The notes beneath the pieces are model-generated. The model ran no database searches and was not told where the DNA came from. It saw only the letters and a program-made list of their open reading frames with translations. The translations under genes were made by a program, and so were the position numbers. A stretch of 64,000 nt of DNA from Defluviimonas sp. SAOS-178_SWC. GTDB taxonomy: Bacteria; Pseudomonadota; Alphaproteobacteria; Rhodobacterales; Rhodobacteraceae. The stretch lies in assembly GCF_039830135.1 (NCBI RefSeq), contig NZ_CP156081.1, positions 3,706,001-3,770,000 of the forward strand. The letters are read 5' to 3'. Positions 1 to 8,890 of this stretch are shown here, in pieces; the first letter of the stretch is position 1; each line of letters begins with the position of its first letter.

Positions 1-973
1 CCGCGGTCGCCGCCGCCACGGCATTGCCGCCGAAGGTGTTGAAGTAGCGCGCCCTCGCGCCGAATTCGGCCACGACCTCCGGCTTCAGCACCAACCCCGC
101 GACCGGGTAGCCGTTGCCCATCGGCTTGCCGAGCGAGACCATGTCGGGGATGAGCCCGTGCCGTTCGAACCCCCACATCGCAGCCCCCGTGCGGGCGAAA
201 CCGGGCTGCACCTCGTCGGCGATGAAGAGACCGCCCGCCTTTCGGATCACTTCGACCGCCGGTGCGAGGAAACCGGGCGGATCGGCGAAGATCCCGTCGG
301 AGGAAAAGATCGTATCGACGAGGAGCGCGGCGGGCCGGATGCCGTGGCGCAACAGATCGTCGATCGCGGATTGCACCGCCGCCGCAAAACCGGCCCCGGG
401 ATCGTCACCGAACCGCGCCGGATCGGGTGCGGGCACGGTACGGACATGGGCGCCAAGCGGCACGCCGGCCCCGAGCGAGGGCGACAGCTCGGCGATGCTG
501 GCGGTCACCCCGTGATAGGCGTTCTCGGTCACGATGATGCCGGTCGCGCCGGTGTGTTCCCGCGCGATGCGCAAGGCCAGATCATTGGCTTCGGAGCCGG
601 TGCAGGTGAACATGACGTGGGATAGCGCCGCCGGGAACGTCGCGAGAAGCCGCTCGGCATAGGTCAGGATGCCGTCGTGCAGATAGCGCGTGTGGCTGGC
701 GAATGTGGCGGCCTGACGGCTCATCGCCTCCACCACGCGGGGGTGGCAATGCCCGACGCAGGCCACGTTGTTGTAGGTGTCGAGATAGGCCGTGCCATCC
801 TTGTCGTAAAGCCAGACGCCCTCGCCCCTGACCAGATGCACCGGCGTTTCATAGAAGAGCCGGTATGCGGGGCCGAGCGCCTTCGTGCGGCGTGAGACGA
901 GGGCTTCGTCCTCGGGGCCCAGATGGCCCTGTCCCGCGACATGGGCGTTGGGCATCGTTTCGCGGCGGGTCAT
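1..973 (-). CDS. Class III PLP-dependent aminotransferase / phospho-lyase, C-terminus cut by the window edge
   Basis: The first 324 residues are visible; the rest lies left of the window. The fold-type I class III signature SLGKPMGNGYP carries the expected PLP-binding lysine (about residue 283), preceded by a conserved ADEVQ segment (the PLP-ring aspartate). The protein resembles the AGXT2L family (ethanolamine-phosphate and 5-phosphohydroxylysine phospho-lyases) more than ordinary omega-transaminases, although residues alone do not settle the substrate. It starts at ATG 973, overlapping the stop of the upstream kinase gene by 4 bp (ATGA), so the two are translationally coupled. Pairing with an APH-type kinase suggests a kinase plus phospho-lyase route, for example hydroxylysine or ethanolamine breakdown. 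The pairing is seen; the pathway is inferred. Confidence 0.85.
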   Translation of the reverse strand, partial: MTRRETMPNAHVAGQGHLGPEDEALVSRRTKALGPAYRLFYETPVHLVRGEGVWLYDKDGTAYLDTYNNVACVGHCHPRVVEAMSRQAATFASHTRYLHDGILTYAERLLATFPAALSHVMFTCTGSEANDLALRIAREHTGATGIIVTENAYHGVTASIAELSPSLGAGVPLGAHVRTVPAPDPARFGDDPGAGFAAAVQSAIDDLLRHGIRPAALLVDTIFSSDGIFADPPGFLAPAVEVIRKAGGLFIADEVQPGFARTGAAMWGFERHGLIPDMVSLGKPMGNGYPVAGLVLKPEVVAEFGARARYFNTFGGNAVAAATA

Positions 974-2004
974 GACAGGTCCTTTGCGAGGGTGGCGGAA
1001 AGACGGGCGCGGGCGGCGTCGCGGTCAAGGCCGGCGAGCGCCTCGAACCCTGCGCGCGCGCCCGGGAGGTTGCGGAGGAAGTAGGCGGCGTTCTCCGGCT
1101 GCCGCGCGGCGCGCCAGTTCGACAGGACCACGGTCGTGACCATCCGCATCGTGACCAGATCGAGGATCAGCGCCTCTTCGCCGGGCAAGAGCGGCAGAAT
1201 GGAATGCCAACCCGCGATGACCTCCGTCAAGGCGGCGAGCGGATCGGCCGGATCGGCCTGATAGGAGGCCGCGACGGCGAGGTCGCAGATGCGCGGCGTC
1301 CTCACCATGTCGCCGAAATCGAGGATGCCGGTGATTTCCGTTGCGGCGGGATCGGTCAGGAGGTTGTGCGGGTTGAAGTCGGCATGGACCACCTGCCAGG
1401 GCAATACTGCGAGAGTTGGCGCGATCTCGGCATCGAAGCGGTCGAGGGCGGTTTCACAAAGCGCGCGAAGCCCCGCATCGGTGACTGACGGCAGCAGCGG
1501 CCGCAGTTTCGCAGCATTGCGGATGTCCCAGATCAGCTCGTGATCCTCCGCCGGATGGCTGAACCCTTCGAGCGCCCTCGTCAGTCGCGCGGCGGTCCGC
1601 CCGACCGCGCGGCGGAGTGTGGGCGTAGCTCTCACGGCGTGAAGCGGCGTGCCATCGACCCAGGTCAAAACCCGCACGATGCTGCCGGACGCAAGGGGAA
1701 TCTCCACCCGTCCGTCCCGCGCGGCGATCACCCTTGGCACCGGCAGGCCGGGATCGGTTCGGGCGATGTGCGAAAGCGCCTCGGTCTGGAAATTCGTCAC
1801 CTCCGGCGGCTCGGCCGCATTGGCGATCTTGAGCACGTAGGTGTCTGAGTCCGTCGTCAGCCGGAAATTCTGGTCGCGCTCGGAGGCGAGAGGGGCAAGC
1901 CGCCCATCGAGGCCGAAATGTTCGCGCGCAAGCCGCAAGGCGTCCGCCTGCGACAGGCGGGGCTGGTCGGCGGTCATGCGGTTGCCTGCGGGCGAGGCGC
2001 TCAT
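970..2004 (-). CDS. APH-family phosphotransferase (hydroxylysine kinase-like)
   Basis: This is a 344-residue kinase of the aminoglycoside/choline phosphotransferase fold. The Brenner catalytic motif is visible as HADFNPHN (about residues 207-214) and the metal-binding motif as ILDFGDM (about 227-233). An N-lobe lysine lies in YVLKIAN. The chosen start is ATG 2004 (MSASPAG); the open frame extends further upstream, but that part has no protein-like character. A second ATG at residue 10 is possible. The downstream class III aminotransferase overlaps by 4 bp, the arrangement of human AGPHD1 (hydroxylysine kinase) and its phospho-lyase partner. The likely substrate is therefore a small hydroxylated amine. 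Family assignment is firm and substrate is inferred. Confidence 0.8.
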   Translation of the reverse strand: MSASPAGNRMTADQPRLSQADALRLAREHFGLDGRLAPLASERDQNFRLTTDSDTYVLKIANAAEPPEVTNFQTEALSHIARTDPGLPVPRVIAARDGRVEIPLASGSIVRVLTWVDGTPLHAVRATPTLRRAVGRTAARLTRALEGFSHPAEDHELIWDIRNAAKLRPLLPSVTDAGLRALCETALDRFDAEIAPTLAVLPWQVVHADFNPHNLLTDPAATEITGILDFGDMVRTPRICDLAVAASYQADPADPLAALTEVIAGWHSILPLLPGEEALILDLVTMRMVTTVVLSNWRAARQPENAAYFLRNLPGARAGFEALAGLDRDAARARLSATLAKDLS

Positions 2005-2347
2005 CGGGGTCTCCGGATCGTTTGGGGGAAGTAGCCATGAAACCCGCGCCTGCACAAGCGGGGTCCGGTCTCGCGGCTTGGGCGAGGTCAGTCGCCGAGT
2101 TCTTCGGGAAGAATGGGATTCAACGTCCCGCGCCATGAGCCGCCGCCCCGGCCGTTTCACGCAGTGCGTCTTCGTCTCGGCGCGTCTTCGGGAACCCTGC
2201 GCTTTCCGGGCGAAATCCCGATCCGCTTCGGCATTTCCGATGCCATGGCTCATTGCCATATGCCGCTCCGGCTCTTGCCGATCGGATACGCGACCTGTCG
2301 CGACAACTGGGGCGCGATTGGCACGGATGATTGCCGGATTGGCGCCG
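2005..2347. other. 343-bp stretch without a recognised gene
   Basis: This lies between the kinase start and the stop of the small gene at 2348, both on the minus strand. Open frames cross it on both strands, but none has recognisable protein character. I see no hairpin, RNA gene or repeat. It presumably holds the promoter of the kinase/aminotransferase pair. Confidence 0.4.
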
Positions 2348-2686
2348 TCACAGGTCACGGAAATAGGGGTCGATCTTCCAGTAGCCCGCCATGTCTGCCG
2401 CCTTCGCATGGGGCAGGCCAACCGCCTCCATCGCGTAGAAATCGACGCCGAGGAGCGCCGCGAGGCGCCAGCCACGCGCGGCCCCGTCCCGGGCCGGACT
2501 GCCTTCGGCGAACATGGATTCAATTTCGGTCGCAGCGCTCACCAGAACATAGATCAGCTCGGTCGCCCGCGCCTCGGGCCAGCGGCCGACCATCTCGCGG
2601 ACAAGCGGGCGCCAGCCATCCGGCGCATCGAGCAGATGCTCGATCGCGAAATGCACCTTGTCCAAACTGGCCGCCCCACCAGACAT
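2348..2686 (-). CDS. Conserved hypothetical protein, 112 aa
   Basis: This is a short soluble protein with a plausible ATG start at 2686 and a mostly helical, acidic-to-neutral composition. It contains helix-like stretches such as LVREMVGRWPEARATELIYVLVSAATEIESM and ends in YWKIDPYFRDL. It has no signal peptide, membrane segment, metal motif or cysteine cluster. I do not recognise a named family. Its coding look (balanced amino acids, no low-complexity Arg/Pro runs) separates it from the antisense shadow frames here. It stands alone, convergent with the kinase genes and divergent from deoC. Function unknown. Confidence 0.55.
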   Translation of the reverse strand: MSGGAASLDKVHFAIEHLLDAPDGWRPLVREMVGRWPEARATELIYVLVSAATEIESMFAEGSPARDGAARGWRLAALLGVDFYAMEAVGLPHAKAADMAGYWKIDPYFRDL

Positions 2687-2853
2687 CGACCGTTAAAATC
2701 AATATCGCGGCCCCCAAAGCCGCTTCCATCCGCCCCTGTTGGGCCCCGGATCGGGCGCGCCTGTCAATAACCTTCGGGGAAACGCTACGTTTTTGATCCG
2801 ATGGTCAAATCCCGCCGTTGCAGTCGCACGGGACATTCGCTAGCGTCTCGCGC

Positions 2854-2859
2854 TATAGT
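2854..2859 (+). promoter_or_regulatory. Possible -10 element for the deoC operon
   Basis: TATAGT lies 28 bp before the deoC ATG. The spaced upstream hexamer (about 2831-2836, GGACAT) is a poor -35, so this is only a candidate sigma-70-type promoter. Confidence 0.3.
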
Positions 2860-2887
2860 CCGTCAGCGCCTGGTACAGGATATCGCG

Positions 2888-3862
2888 ATGCCGAGCCATA
2901 AAGGCCAGCACCTTCCCAACAGCGAGCGCAACCCCGGCGTTCCCCTGTCGCTCGATTGGTTCGAACAGATCGCGGTCAACACCCCGGCGGCCGAGCGGCG
3001 CGCGGCGACGCTGACCACGCGGCGGACCGTGAAGAAGGAATGGCAGGCCGCCTGGCTCGTCAACGCGGTCCGCTGCATCGACCTCACCACACTCGCGGGC
3101 GACGATACCGAGGACAGGGTGCGCCGCCTCTGCGCCAAGGCGCGGCGCCCGCTCGCCGACCACATCATGGCCGGGCTCGGGCTTGAGGCGCTTCATACCG
3201 GCGCGGTCTGCGTCTATCCGACGATGGTGCCCGCTGCCGTGAAGGCGCTTTCCGGAACCGGCATCCCCGTGGCCTCTGTCGCGACCGGCTTTCCCGCGGG
3301 GCTGATGCCCCTGCCGCTCCGCCTAGCCGAGATCCGCTGGGCCGTCGATCAGGGGGCCGACGAGATCGACATCGTCATCACCCGCGCCCATGTCCTCGAC
3401 GCGAACTGGTCCGCGCTTTACGACGAGATCGCCGCGATGCGCGAGGCCTGCGGCGGCGCCCATATGAAGGCGATCCTCGCGACCGGGGATCTCAAGACCC
3501 TGCGCAATGTCTACAAGGCGAGCATGGTGGCAATGCAGGCCGGCGCCGATTTCATCAAGACTTCGACAGGAAAAGAGGGCTTGAACGCGACCCTGCCCGT
3601 GAGCCTCGTGATGGTAAGGGCGCTGCGCGATTACGGCGAGCGGACGGGCGTTCGCATCGGCTTCAAGCCGGCGGGCGGCATGAAGTCCGCCAAGGACGCG
3701 ATCGCCTGGCAGATCCTGATGAAAGAAGAGCTCGGCACCGGCTGGCTTTCGCCGCATCTCTTCCGTCTCGGCGCCTCCTCGATGCTCGGGGATATCGAGC
3801 GCCAGCTCGACCACCACGTCACCGGACGCTACGCCGCGTCCTCACGTCATGCGATTGCCTGA
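2888..3862 (+). CDS. deoC: Deoxyribose-phosphate aldolase
   Basis: A 324-residue class I aldolase that splits 2-deoxyribose 5-phosphate into acetaldehyde and glyceraldehyde 3-phosphate in the cytoplasm. The Schiff-base lysine is in FIKTSTGKEG, the proton-relay lysine in FKPAGGMKSAKDA, and the acidic residues in ADEIDIVI. The start is ATG 2888 (MPSHKGQ); the open frame begins further upstream, but its first 29 residues look non-coding. Length and N-terminal extension match the longer alphaproteobacterial DeoC type (E. coli DeoC is about 259 aa). The next gene, an aldehyde dehydrogenase, starts 7 bp after the stop and would oxidise the acetaldehyde product, so the pair forms a deoxynucleoside salvage/catabolic operon. 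Confidence 0.95.
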   Translation: MPSHKGQHLPNSERNPGVPLSLDWFEQIAVNTPAAERRAATLTTRRTVKKEWQAAWLVNAVRCIDLTTLAGDDTEDRVRRLCAKARRPLADHIMAGLGLEALHTGAVCVYPTMVPAAVKALSGTGIPVASVATGFPAGLMPLPLRLAEIRWAVDQGADEIDIVITRAHVLDANWSALYDEIAAMREACGGAHMKAILATGDLKTLRNVYKASMVAMQAGADFIKTSTGKEGLNATLPVSLVMVRALRDYGERTGVRIGFKPAGGMKSAKDAIAWQILMKEELGTGWLSPHLFRLGASSMLGDIERQLDHHVTGRYAASSRHAIA

Positions 3863-3869
3863 GGGACCG

Positions 3870-6227
3870 ATGCCGACAGTGACCGAGATACTGGAAACGA
3901 TGGAGTACGGACCGGCCCCCGAGGCGTCGGGCGAGGTCATGGCCTGGCTCAAGGCGCGCGGCACGTTCGGGCACTATATCGACGGGGTCTTCACCAAACC
4001 GGGCAAGACGTTTGAAAGCATCAATCCCGCCACCGGCGCACCGCTCGCCAAGGTCAGCCACGGCAGCGCGGCCGACATCGCCACCGCCGTCAGATCCGCC
4101 CGCGCGGCCCAGCCCGGCTGGGCGAAACTTCCCGGCCACGAGCGCGCGAAATGGCTCTACGCGCTGGCCCGCCACATCCAGAAACGGGAACGCTTCCTCG
4201 CCGTGCTGGAGACGCTCGACAACGGCAAGCCGATCCGCGAGAGCCGCGACATCGACGTGCCCCTGGTCGCCCGGCATTTCTATCACCATGCCGGCTGGGC
4301 CGAGATGCTGGAGGACGAATTCCCGGGGATGAAGCCCGTTGGCGTCTGCGGCCAGATCATCCCGTGGAACTTCCCCCTCCTGATGCTCGCCTGGAAGATC
4401 ACGCCAGCGCTCGCCGCCGGCAACACCGTGGTCCTGAAGCCTGCCGAACAGACGCCCCTGACCGCGCTCGCCTTCGCCGAGATCTGCGCGGAGATCGGCC
4501 TGCCCAAGGGCGTCATCAACATCGTGACCGGCGACGGTGAAACCGGCGCGGCGCTGGTGGCGGCGGATGTGGACAAGATCGCCTTCACCGGCTCGACCGA
4601 AGTGGGACGCGCGATCCGCAAGGCGACGGCCGGGACGGGCAAGAAGCTGACGCTGGAGCTTGGCGGCAAGTCGCCCTTCGTGGTCTTCGCCGATGCCGAT
4701 CTGGATGCTGCCGTCGAGGGCGTGGTGGACGCCATCTGGTTCAACCAGGGCCAGGTCTGTTGCGCGGGCTCGCGCATCCTCGTGCAGGAAAGCGTCGCGG
4801 CGACCTTCCAGAAACGCCTTTCCGCGCGACTGGCGAAGCTCCGAGTCGGCGATCCCCTGGACAAGTCCACCGATGTCGGCGCCATCGTCGACGCGACCCA
4901 GCTTCAACGGATCCGCGACCTTGTCGCCGAGGGTCAGGCGCAGGGCGCCGTCCTCCATCAGGCGGAAGGCCAACTGCCCTCCGCCGGTTGCTTCTTCGCG
5001 CCCGGGTTCTTCACCAACGTCGCCCCCGCCAACATCGTCTCCGAGGTCGAGATCTTCGGCCCGGTCGCCACGCTCACCACGTTCCGAACGCCCGATGAGG
5101 CGGTGGAACTGGCCAACAACACCCGCTACGGGCTCGCCGCCTCGATCTGGTCTGAAAACATCAACCTCGCGCTCGACGTGGCCTCCAAGGTCAAGGCCGG
5201 CGTCGTCTGGGTGAATTCCACCAACATCTTCGACGCCGGCGCCGGCTTCGGCGGCTACCGCGAAAGCGGGTTCGGCCGCGAAGGCGGGCGCGAGGGAATG
5301 CATGAATACCTCACCGGCCCCGTCCCGAGGGCGAAGCCCGAGGCGGAACCGGGGCGGCTCGATGCCGCGCCGGTTCCGGGCGCCGCGTCGAAAGGCCCCG
5401 CACCAATCGACCGCACCGCGAAGATGTATATCGGCGGCGCACAGAAGCGGCCCGATTCCGGTTATTCCTATGCCGTCATCGCGAAGGGGCGGGAGATCGG
5501 GCTTGCCGGCCTCGGCAATCGCAAGGACATCCGCAACGCGGTCGAGGCCGCGCACAAGGCCGGCGGCTGGGGCAAGGCCACCGGCCACAACCGCGCGCAG
5601 GTACTCTACTACCTCGCCGAGAACCTCTCGGCGCGGGAAGCGGAATTCGCCCAGCGCCTGAAATCCGCCGGCGTCCCGAAACCGGCCGACGAAGTGGCGA
5701 CCGCGATCCGCCGGGCGTTCTACTACGCGGCCCAGGCCGACAAGTTCGACGGCGCCGTCCATTCGACGAAGTCGGCCCACGTGACGCTCGCCATGCCCGA
5801 AGCCTTCGGCGTCATGGGCGTGGCCTGCCCGGACGACGCGCCGCTTCTGGGGTTCCTCAGCCTCGTCCTGCCCGCCATCGCGATGGGCAACCGCGTGGTG
5901 GCGATCCCGGCGCCGTCGATGCCCCTTGCCGCGACCGACCTCTACCAGGTCTTCGACACCTCCGACCTTCCCGGCGGCGTGGTCAACATCGTGACCGGCG
6001 CCAGGGACGAGCTGGCCAAGACCCTCGCCCAGCACGACGACGTCGCCGCGATGTGGTATTGCGGCGGGCCGGACGGGGCCCGGATGGTCGAGGCCGAAAG
6101 CACCGGCAACCTCAAGGCCACCTGGTGCCTTGCCAACCGCGACTGGCATGGCGCCGCCGGTCAGGGTCGCGACTTCCTGCGGCGCGCCACTCAAATCAAG
6201 AACATCTGGGTTCCATACGGCGAATGA
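3870..6227 (+). CDS. ALDH16-like two-domain aldehyde dehydrogenase
   Basis: A 785-residue protein with two aldehyde dehydrogenase modules. The N-terminal module (about 1-480) is catalytic: it shows the nucleophile motif GQVCCAGSR, the general-base segment LELGGKSP and the NAD-site segment IPWNFPL. The C-terminal module (about 515-785) is ALDH-like but carries no visible catalytic cysteine motif. This matches ALDH16, where the second domain is non-catalytic and the protein is about twice normal length. ATG 3870 is preferred because GAGGGA sits just upstream; an in-frame ATG at 3849 would overlap deoC. Following deoC directly, it probably oxidises acetaldehyde to acetate. The FAH-family gene overlaps its stop by 4 bp (ATGA). 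Confidence 0.9.
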   Translation: MPTVTEILETMEYGPAPEASGEVMAWLKARGTFGHYIDGVFTKPGKTFESINPATGAPLAKVSHGSAADIATAVRSARAAQPGWAKLPGHERAKWLYALARHIQKRERFLAVLETLDNGKPIRESRDIDVPLVARHFYHHAGWAEMLEDEFPGMKPVGVCGQIIPWNFPLLMLAWKITPALAAGNTVVLKPAEQTPLTALAFAEICAEIGLPKGVINIVTGDGETGAALVAADVDKIAFTGSTEVGRAIRKATAGTGKKLTLELGGKSPFVVFADADLDAAVEGVVDAIWFNQGQVCCAGSRILVQESVAATFQKRLSARLAKLRVGDPLDKSTDVGAIVDATQLQRIRDLVAEGQAQGAVLHQAEGQLPSAGCFFAPGFFTNVAPANIVSEVEIFGPVATLTTFRTPDEAVELANNTRYGLAASIWSENINLALDVASKVKAGVVWVNSTNIFDAGAGFGGYRESGFGREGGREGMHEYLTGPVPRAKPEAEPGRLDAAPVPGAASKGPAPIDRTAKMYIGGAQKRPDSGYSYAVIAKGREIGLAGLGNRKDIRNAVEAAHKAGGWGKATGHNRAQVLYYLAENLSAREAEFAQRLKSAGVPKPADEVATAIRRAFYYAAQADKFDGAVHSTKSAHVTLAMPEAFGVMGVACPDDAPLLGFLSLVLPAIAMGNRVVAIPAPSMPLAATDLYQVFDTSDLPGGVVNIVTGARDELAKTLAQHDDVAAMWYCGGPDGARMVEAESTGNLKATWCLANRDWHGAAGQGRDFLRRATQIKNIWVPYGE

Positions 6228-6922
6228 CCGACATCCTCTTCCCCCTGCCCGCCCCCGTCCTCGTGCCGATGCGCGACGGTTCAGGCTTCTTCCCGGTGAC
6301 GCGGATCTTCTGCGTCGGACGCAACTATGCCGATCACGCCAAGGAAATGGGCGCCGAGGCCGACCGCGAGGCGCCCTTCTACTTCACCAAGTCGCCCGCC
6401 CACCTGACCCTTACCGGCGCGACGATCCCCTACGCGCCCGGCACCGCCGATTTCCACCACGAGATGGAATTCGTCGTGGCGATCGGCGCCGACGGGTTCC
6501 GGGTGAGCGCGGAGAAAGCGATGGACCTCGTCTTCGGCTATGGCGCCGGTCTCGACATGACGCGGCGCGATCTTCAGGCCGCCGCGAAGGACAAAAGGCG
6601 CCCCTGGGACACCAGCAAGGATTTCGAGTATGGCGCGATCCTCGCCCCCCTCTCCCGCGCGGCCGAATTCGGCGTACCCGGGCCGCAGGCGATCACGCTG
6701 CTTCTGAACGGAGAACCGGTCCAGCGCTCGCACCTGTCCGAGATGGTCTGGTCGGTGCCCGAGATCGTCGCGCATCTCTCGACGCTCTACCACCTGCGGC
6801 CCGGCGACCTCATCTATACCGGCACCCCGGCAGGCGTCGGCCCGGTCGAGCCCGGCGACCGGCTGCACGGAGAGATCGACGGCCTCGCGCCGGTCGATCT
6901 CATAATCGGGGCAGCGACGTAA
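6224..6922 (+). CDS. Fumarylacetoacetate hydrolase family protein
   Basis: A 232-residue single-domain FAH-fold enzyme. The family start FCVGRNYADHAKEMG and the metal-binding acidic cluster in FHHEMEFVV are visible, as is the C-terminal motif LIYTGTPAGVGPV. It resembles the fumarylpyruvate/acylpyruvate hydrolase branch, which cleaves C-C bonds in beta-diketo acids using Mg or Mn. It overlaps the ALDH stop by 4 bp, so it is the third gene of the deoC operon, although its chemistry does not obviously fit deoxyribose breakdown. Family is confident; substrate is unknown. Confidence 0.85.
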   Translation: MTDILFPLPAPVLVPMRDGSGFFPVTRIFCVGRNYADHAKEMGAEADREAPFYFTKSPAHLTLTGATIPYAPGTADFHHEMEFVVAIGADGFRVSAEKAMDLVFGYGAGLDMTRRDLQAAAKDKRRPWDTSKDFEYGAILAPLSRAAEFGVPGPQAITLLLNGEPVQRSHLSEMVWSVPEIVAHLSTLYHLRPGDLIYTGTPAGVGPVEPGDRLHGEIDGLAPVDLIIGAAT

Positions 6923-7158
6923 GTCGGCGATGGCGGCCCGCCGCCGGTCGGCTCCGGCCTCTGCGCGGGGGCCGGGGAAGACGGGATGCGGGATTGGGTT
7001 CGCCCGCGTCATGCGCGTCGCACCAGTCAAAAACGAGGACAGGGCGCGGCGCTCCGCAGGCTCAAAGGCGAACTGCCGCTCGCGCGGGTTTGCGCCCAGG
7101 GGACAATGACGGCTTTGTGCGCACCACAGACACGGCGGATCGCCAAGCCGACCATGTT

Positions 7159-7187
7159 TTGGCGCACTGCGCGAGTCGTGGTATAGT
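7159..7187 (+). promoter_or_regulatory. Sigma-70-type promoter for the ankyrin/cytochrome c gene
   Basis: TTGGCG (7159-7164) and TATAGT (7182-7187) are separated by exactly 17 bp, 34 bp before the ATG at 7222. The rest of the 299-bp gap from 6923 shows no gene. Confidence 0.55.
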
Positions 7188-7221
7188 TTCCCATTCACAT
7201 CTCTGAGGGGAGGACGTCGCC

Positions 7222-8118
7222 ATGCAATCGCGTGTCTTCTTGCACCTTCGCCTTCTTGCCTTTGTTGGTCTCTTGCCAGGGGCCGCCGAGGCGCAGGATC
7301 TGAATGCCTTGGCCACCTCGGGCGACATGCCGGCCCTGAGGGCGGCCCTGCCCGAAGGCTCCCATCCCGACCCGGACATACTCGTCGAGCCACTCTATCA
7401 TGCGTCCCAACGTGGGCGGGGCGAGGTCGTGACCTACCTGTTGTCTTTGGGGGCCCGGCCCGACTCCGCGACGAAATTCGGTACCGCGCTCGGGATTGCC
7501 GCCCGAAACGACCATACCGGAATTGTCGCGGCCCTGCTTGCCGCCGGTGCCGATCCGAACCTGCCTGGCGGTGAATTCGGACTGATGCCGCTTCACCAGG
7601 CAGCCGAGCGCGGAGCAATCGAGTCGGCCCGACTGTTGCTTGAACATGGCGCCGACGTGAATGCCGAAACCGCTCGCCTGGGGTGGCCCGCCATTCATTT
7701 TGCGGGATCGAAGGACCGAGCCGAGATGGTCGCATTCCTGCGCGACATGGGCGCCGCTCCCGCGCCCGTGGATGCCTTGAAGCCGGGGGAAATCGGGGCG
7801 GCCTCGCTCGAGACGGGACGCGTTCTGGCGATCGAGTGTGGCGGTTGTCACGGCATGGCACCCGGCAAGAGCGGCACGGGGCAACATCCTGGCCCCAACC
7901 TAGTCGGCGTTATCGGCAGGGCCAAGGCGTCGGTCGAGGGTTTCCCCTACTCGAAGGCGATGCGGTCTCAGGCGGGGCGCTGGACACCCGAGGAACTCAA
8001 CGTTTTTCTCGCCGACCCGCACGATGTCGTTCCAGGGACCGAAATGACCGGCGGTCGTCAGCCCGATCGCGCTGCGCGGGTTTCCATCATCGCCTATCTC
8101 AACCAGCTTGCGCCGTAG
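7222..8118 (+). CDS. Exported ankyrin-repeat / c-type cytochrome fusion
   Basis: A 298-residue protein. A signal peptide occupies about residues 1-24 (hydrophobic core, AEAQ cleavage). About four ankyrin-like repeats follow (about 25-185), with hallmarks such as TALGIAARNDHTGIVAALL and LHQAAERGAIESARLLLEHG. The C-terminal domain (about 190-298) is a class I cytochrome c with haem motif CGGCH and a likely axial methionine in PGTEMTG. The protein should be periplasmic, with haem attached by the cytochrome c maturation system. Redox partners are unknown. It stands alone behind its own promoter, with an apparent GAGGGGAGG ribosome site. Both domains are clearly visible; the role is unknown. Confidence 0.85.
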   Translation: MQSRVFLHLRLLAFVGLLPGAAEAQDLNALATSGDMPALRAALPEGSHPDPDILVEPLYHASQRGRGEVVTYLLSLGARPDSATKFGTALGIAARNDHTGIVAALLAAGADPNLPGGEFGLMPLHQAAERGAIESARLLLEHGADVNAETARLGWPAIHFAGSKDRAEMVAFLRDMGAAPAPVDALKPGEIGAASLETGRVLAIECGGCHGMAPGKSGTGQHPGPNLVGVIGRAKASVEGFPYSKAMRSQAGRWTPEELNVFLADPHDVVPGTEMTGGRQPDRAARVSIIAYLNQLAP

Positions 8119-8308
8119 CGACACGTGTAAAGCAAATCCTCGTCGCGCTGGCTGACACTGACAGCGATCAGCCCGCCTGCGATCCGATGCACGTCCGGTT
8201 TGTTCCGCACGGAAATCCGACGTGGATCCGACACAGGCAAGAACCGGAATGTTGCGGCCCCACAGGGATTGCGGCATGGTTCCGGCATCCGAAGAAGGAG
8301 CATCGCCC

Positions 8309-8890
8309 GTGCCTACGTTTCGCCTGCGCAAGATGAGTGTCATCCTCGACGAGATCCACCACGACAGCGGACCGGACGCGCCGACGCCGCGCCTGCGCGG
8401 GGCGGTGCTCGCCGTCGTGTCGAACCCCTTCGCCGGGCGCTATGAACCCGACCTGCAACCGGCGATGGAGGATCTGAAGCCCCTCGCCGTGACGATGTGC
8501 GAAAGGCTCATCGCCGCCCTCGGCGGCAAGGAGGGCATCGACGCCTACGGCAAGGGCGCGATCGTGGGCTCGGCGGGAGAGCTCGAACATGGCGCGCTCT
8601 GGCATGCGCCCGGCGGTTACGGGATGCGCGCGATCCTCGGCGACCCGAAGGCCATCGTGCCCTCGACCAAGAAACTTGGCGGTCTCGGCGCCTCCATCGA
8701 CCTGCCTTTGACGCACAGCGACGCCTCATACGTCCGCAGCCATCTCGACGCGATGACGGTGAGCGTGCCGGACGGGCCGAAACCGGACGAGATCGTCTTC
8801 GCGCTCGTCATGGCCAAGGGGCCGCGCGTGCACAGCCGCATGGGCGGGCTGGAAGCCCGGGATATCAAGGGCGAGGACGGTCTGCGCTGA
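8309..8890 (+). CDS. Amino acid synthesis family protein (DUF1185-like)
   Basis: A 193-residue protein of the 'amino acid synthesis' family (PF06684 as I recall it), typified by GAVLAVVSNPFAGRY near the N-terminus and by VGSAGELEHGALWHAPGGYG and LPLTHSDASYVRSH further on. The chosen start is GTG 8309, which has AAGGAG 8 bp upstream; ATG 8333 is the alternative. Biochemical function is not established to my knowledge. In related genomes it often sits next to Liv-type ABC transporter genes, as here. Its stop overlaps the next ATG (TGATG), so it is cotranscribed with the membrane protein downstream. Confidence 0.75.
   Translation: MPTFRLRKMSVILDEIHHDSGPDAPTPRLRGAVLAVVSNPFAGRYEPDLQPAMEDLKPLAVTMCERLIAALGGKEGIDAYGKGAIVGSAGELEHGALWHAPGGYGMRAILGDPKAIVPSTKKLGGLGASIDLPLTHSDASYVRSHLDAMTVSVPDGPKPDEIVFALVMAKGPRVHSRMGGLEARDIKGEDGLR

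Noticed and set aside
3819..6194. 791-codon open frame on the minus strand across the ALDH gene
   Set aside because: It is antisense to a clear two-domain dehydrogenase. The translation is Gly/Arg/Asp/His-rich, as expected from high-GC shadow frames.
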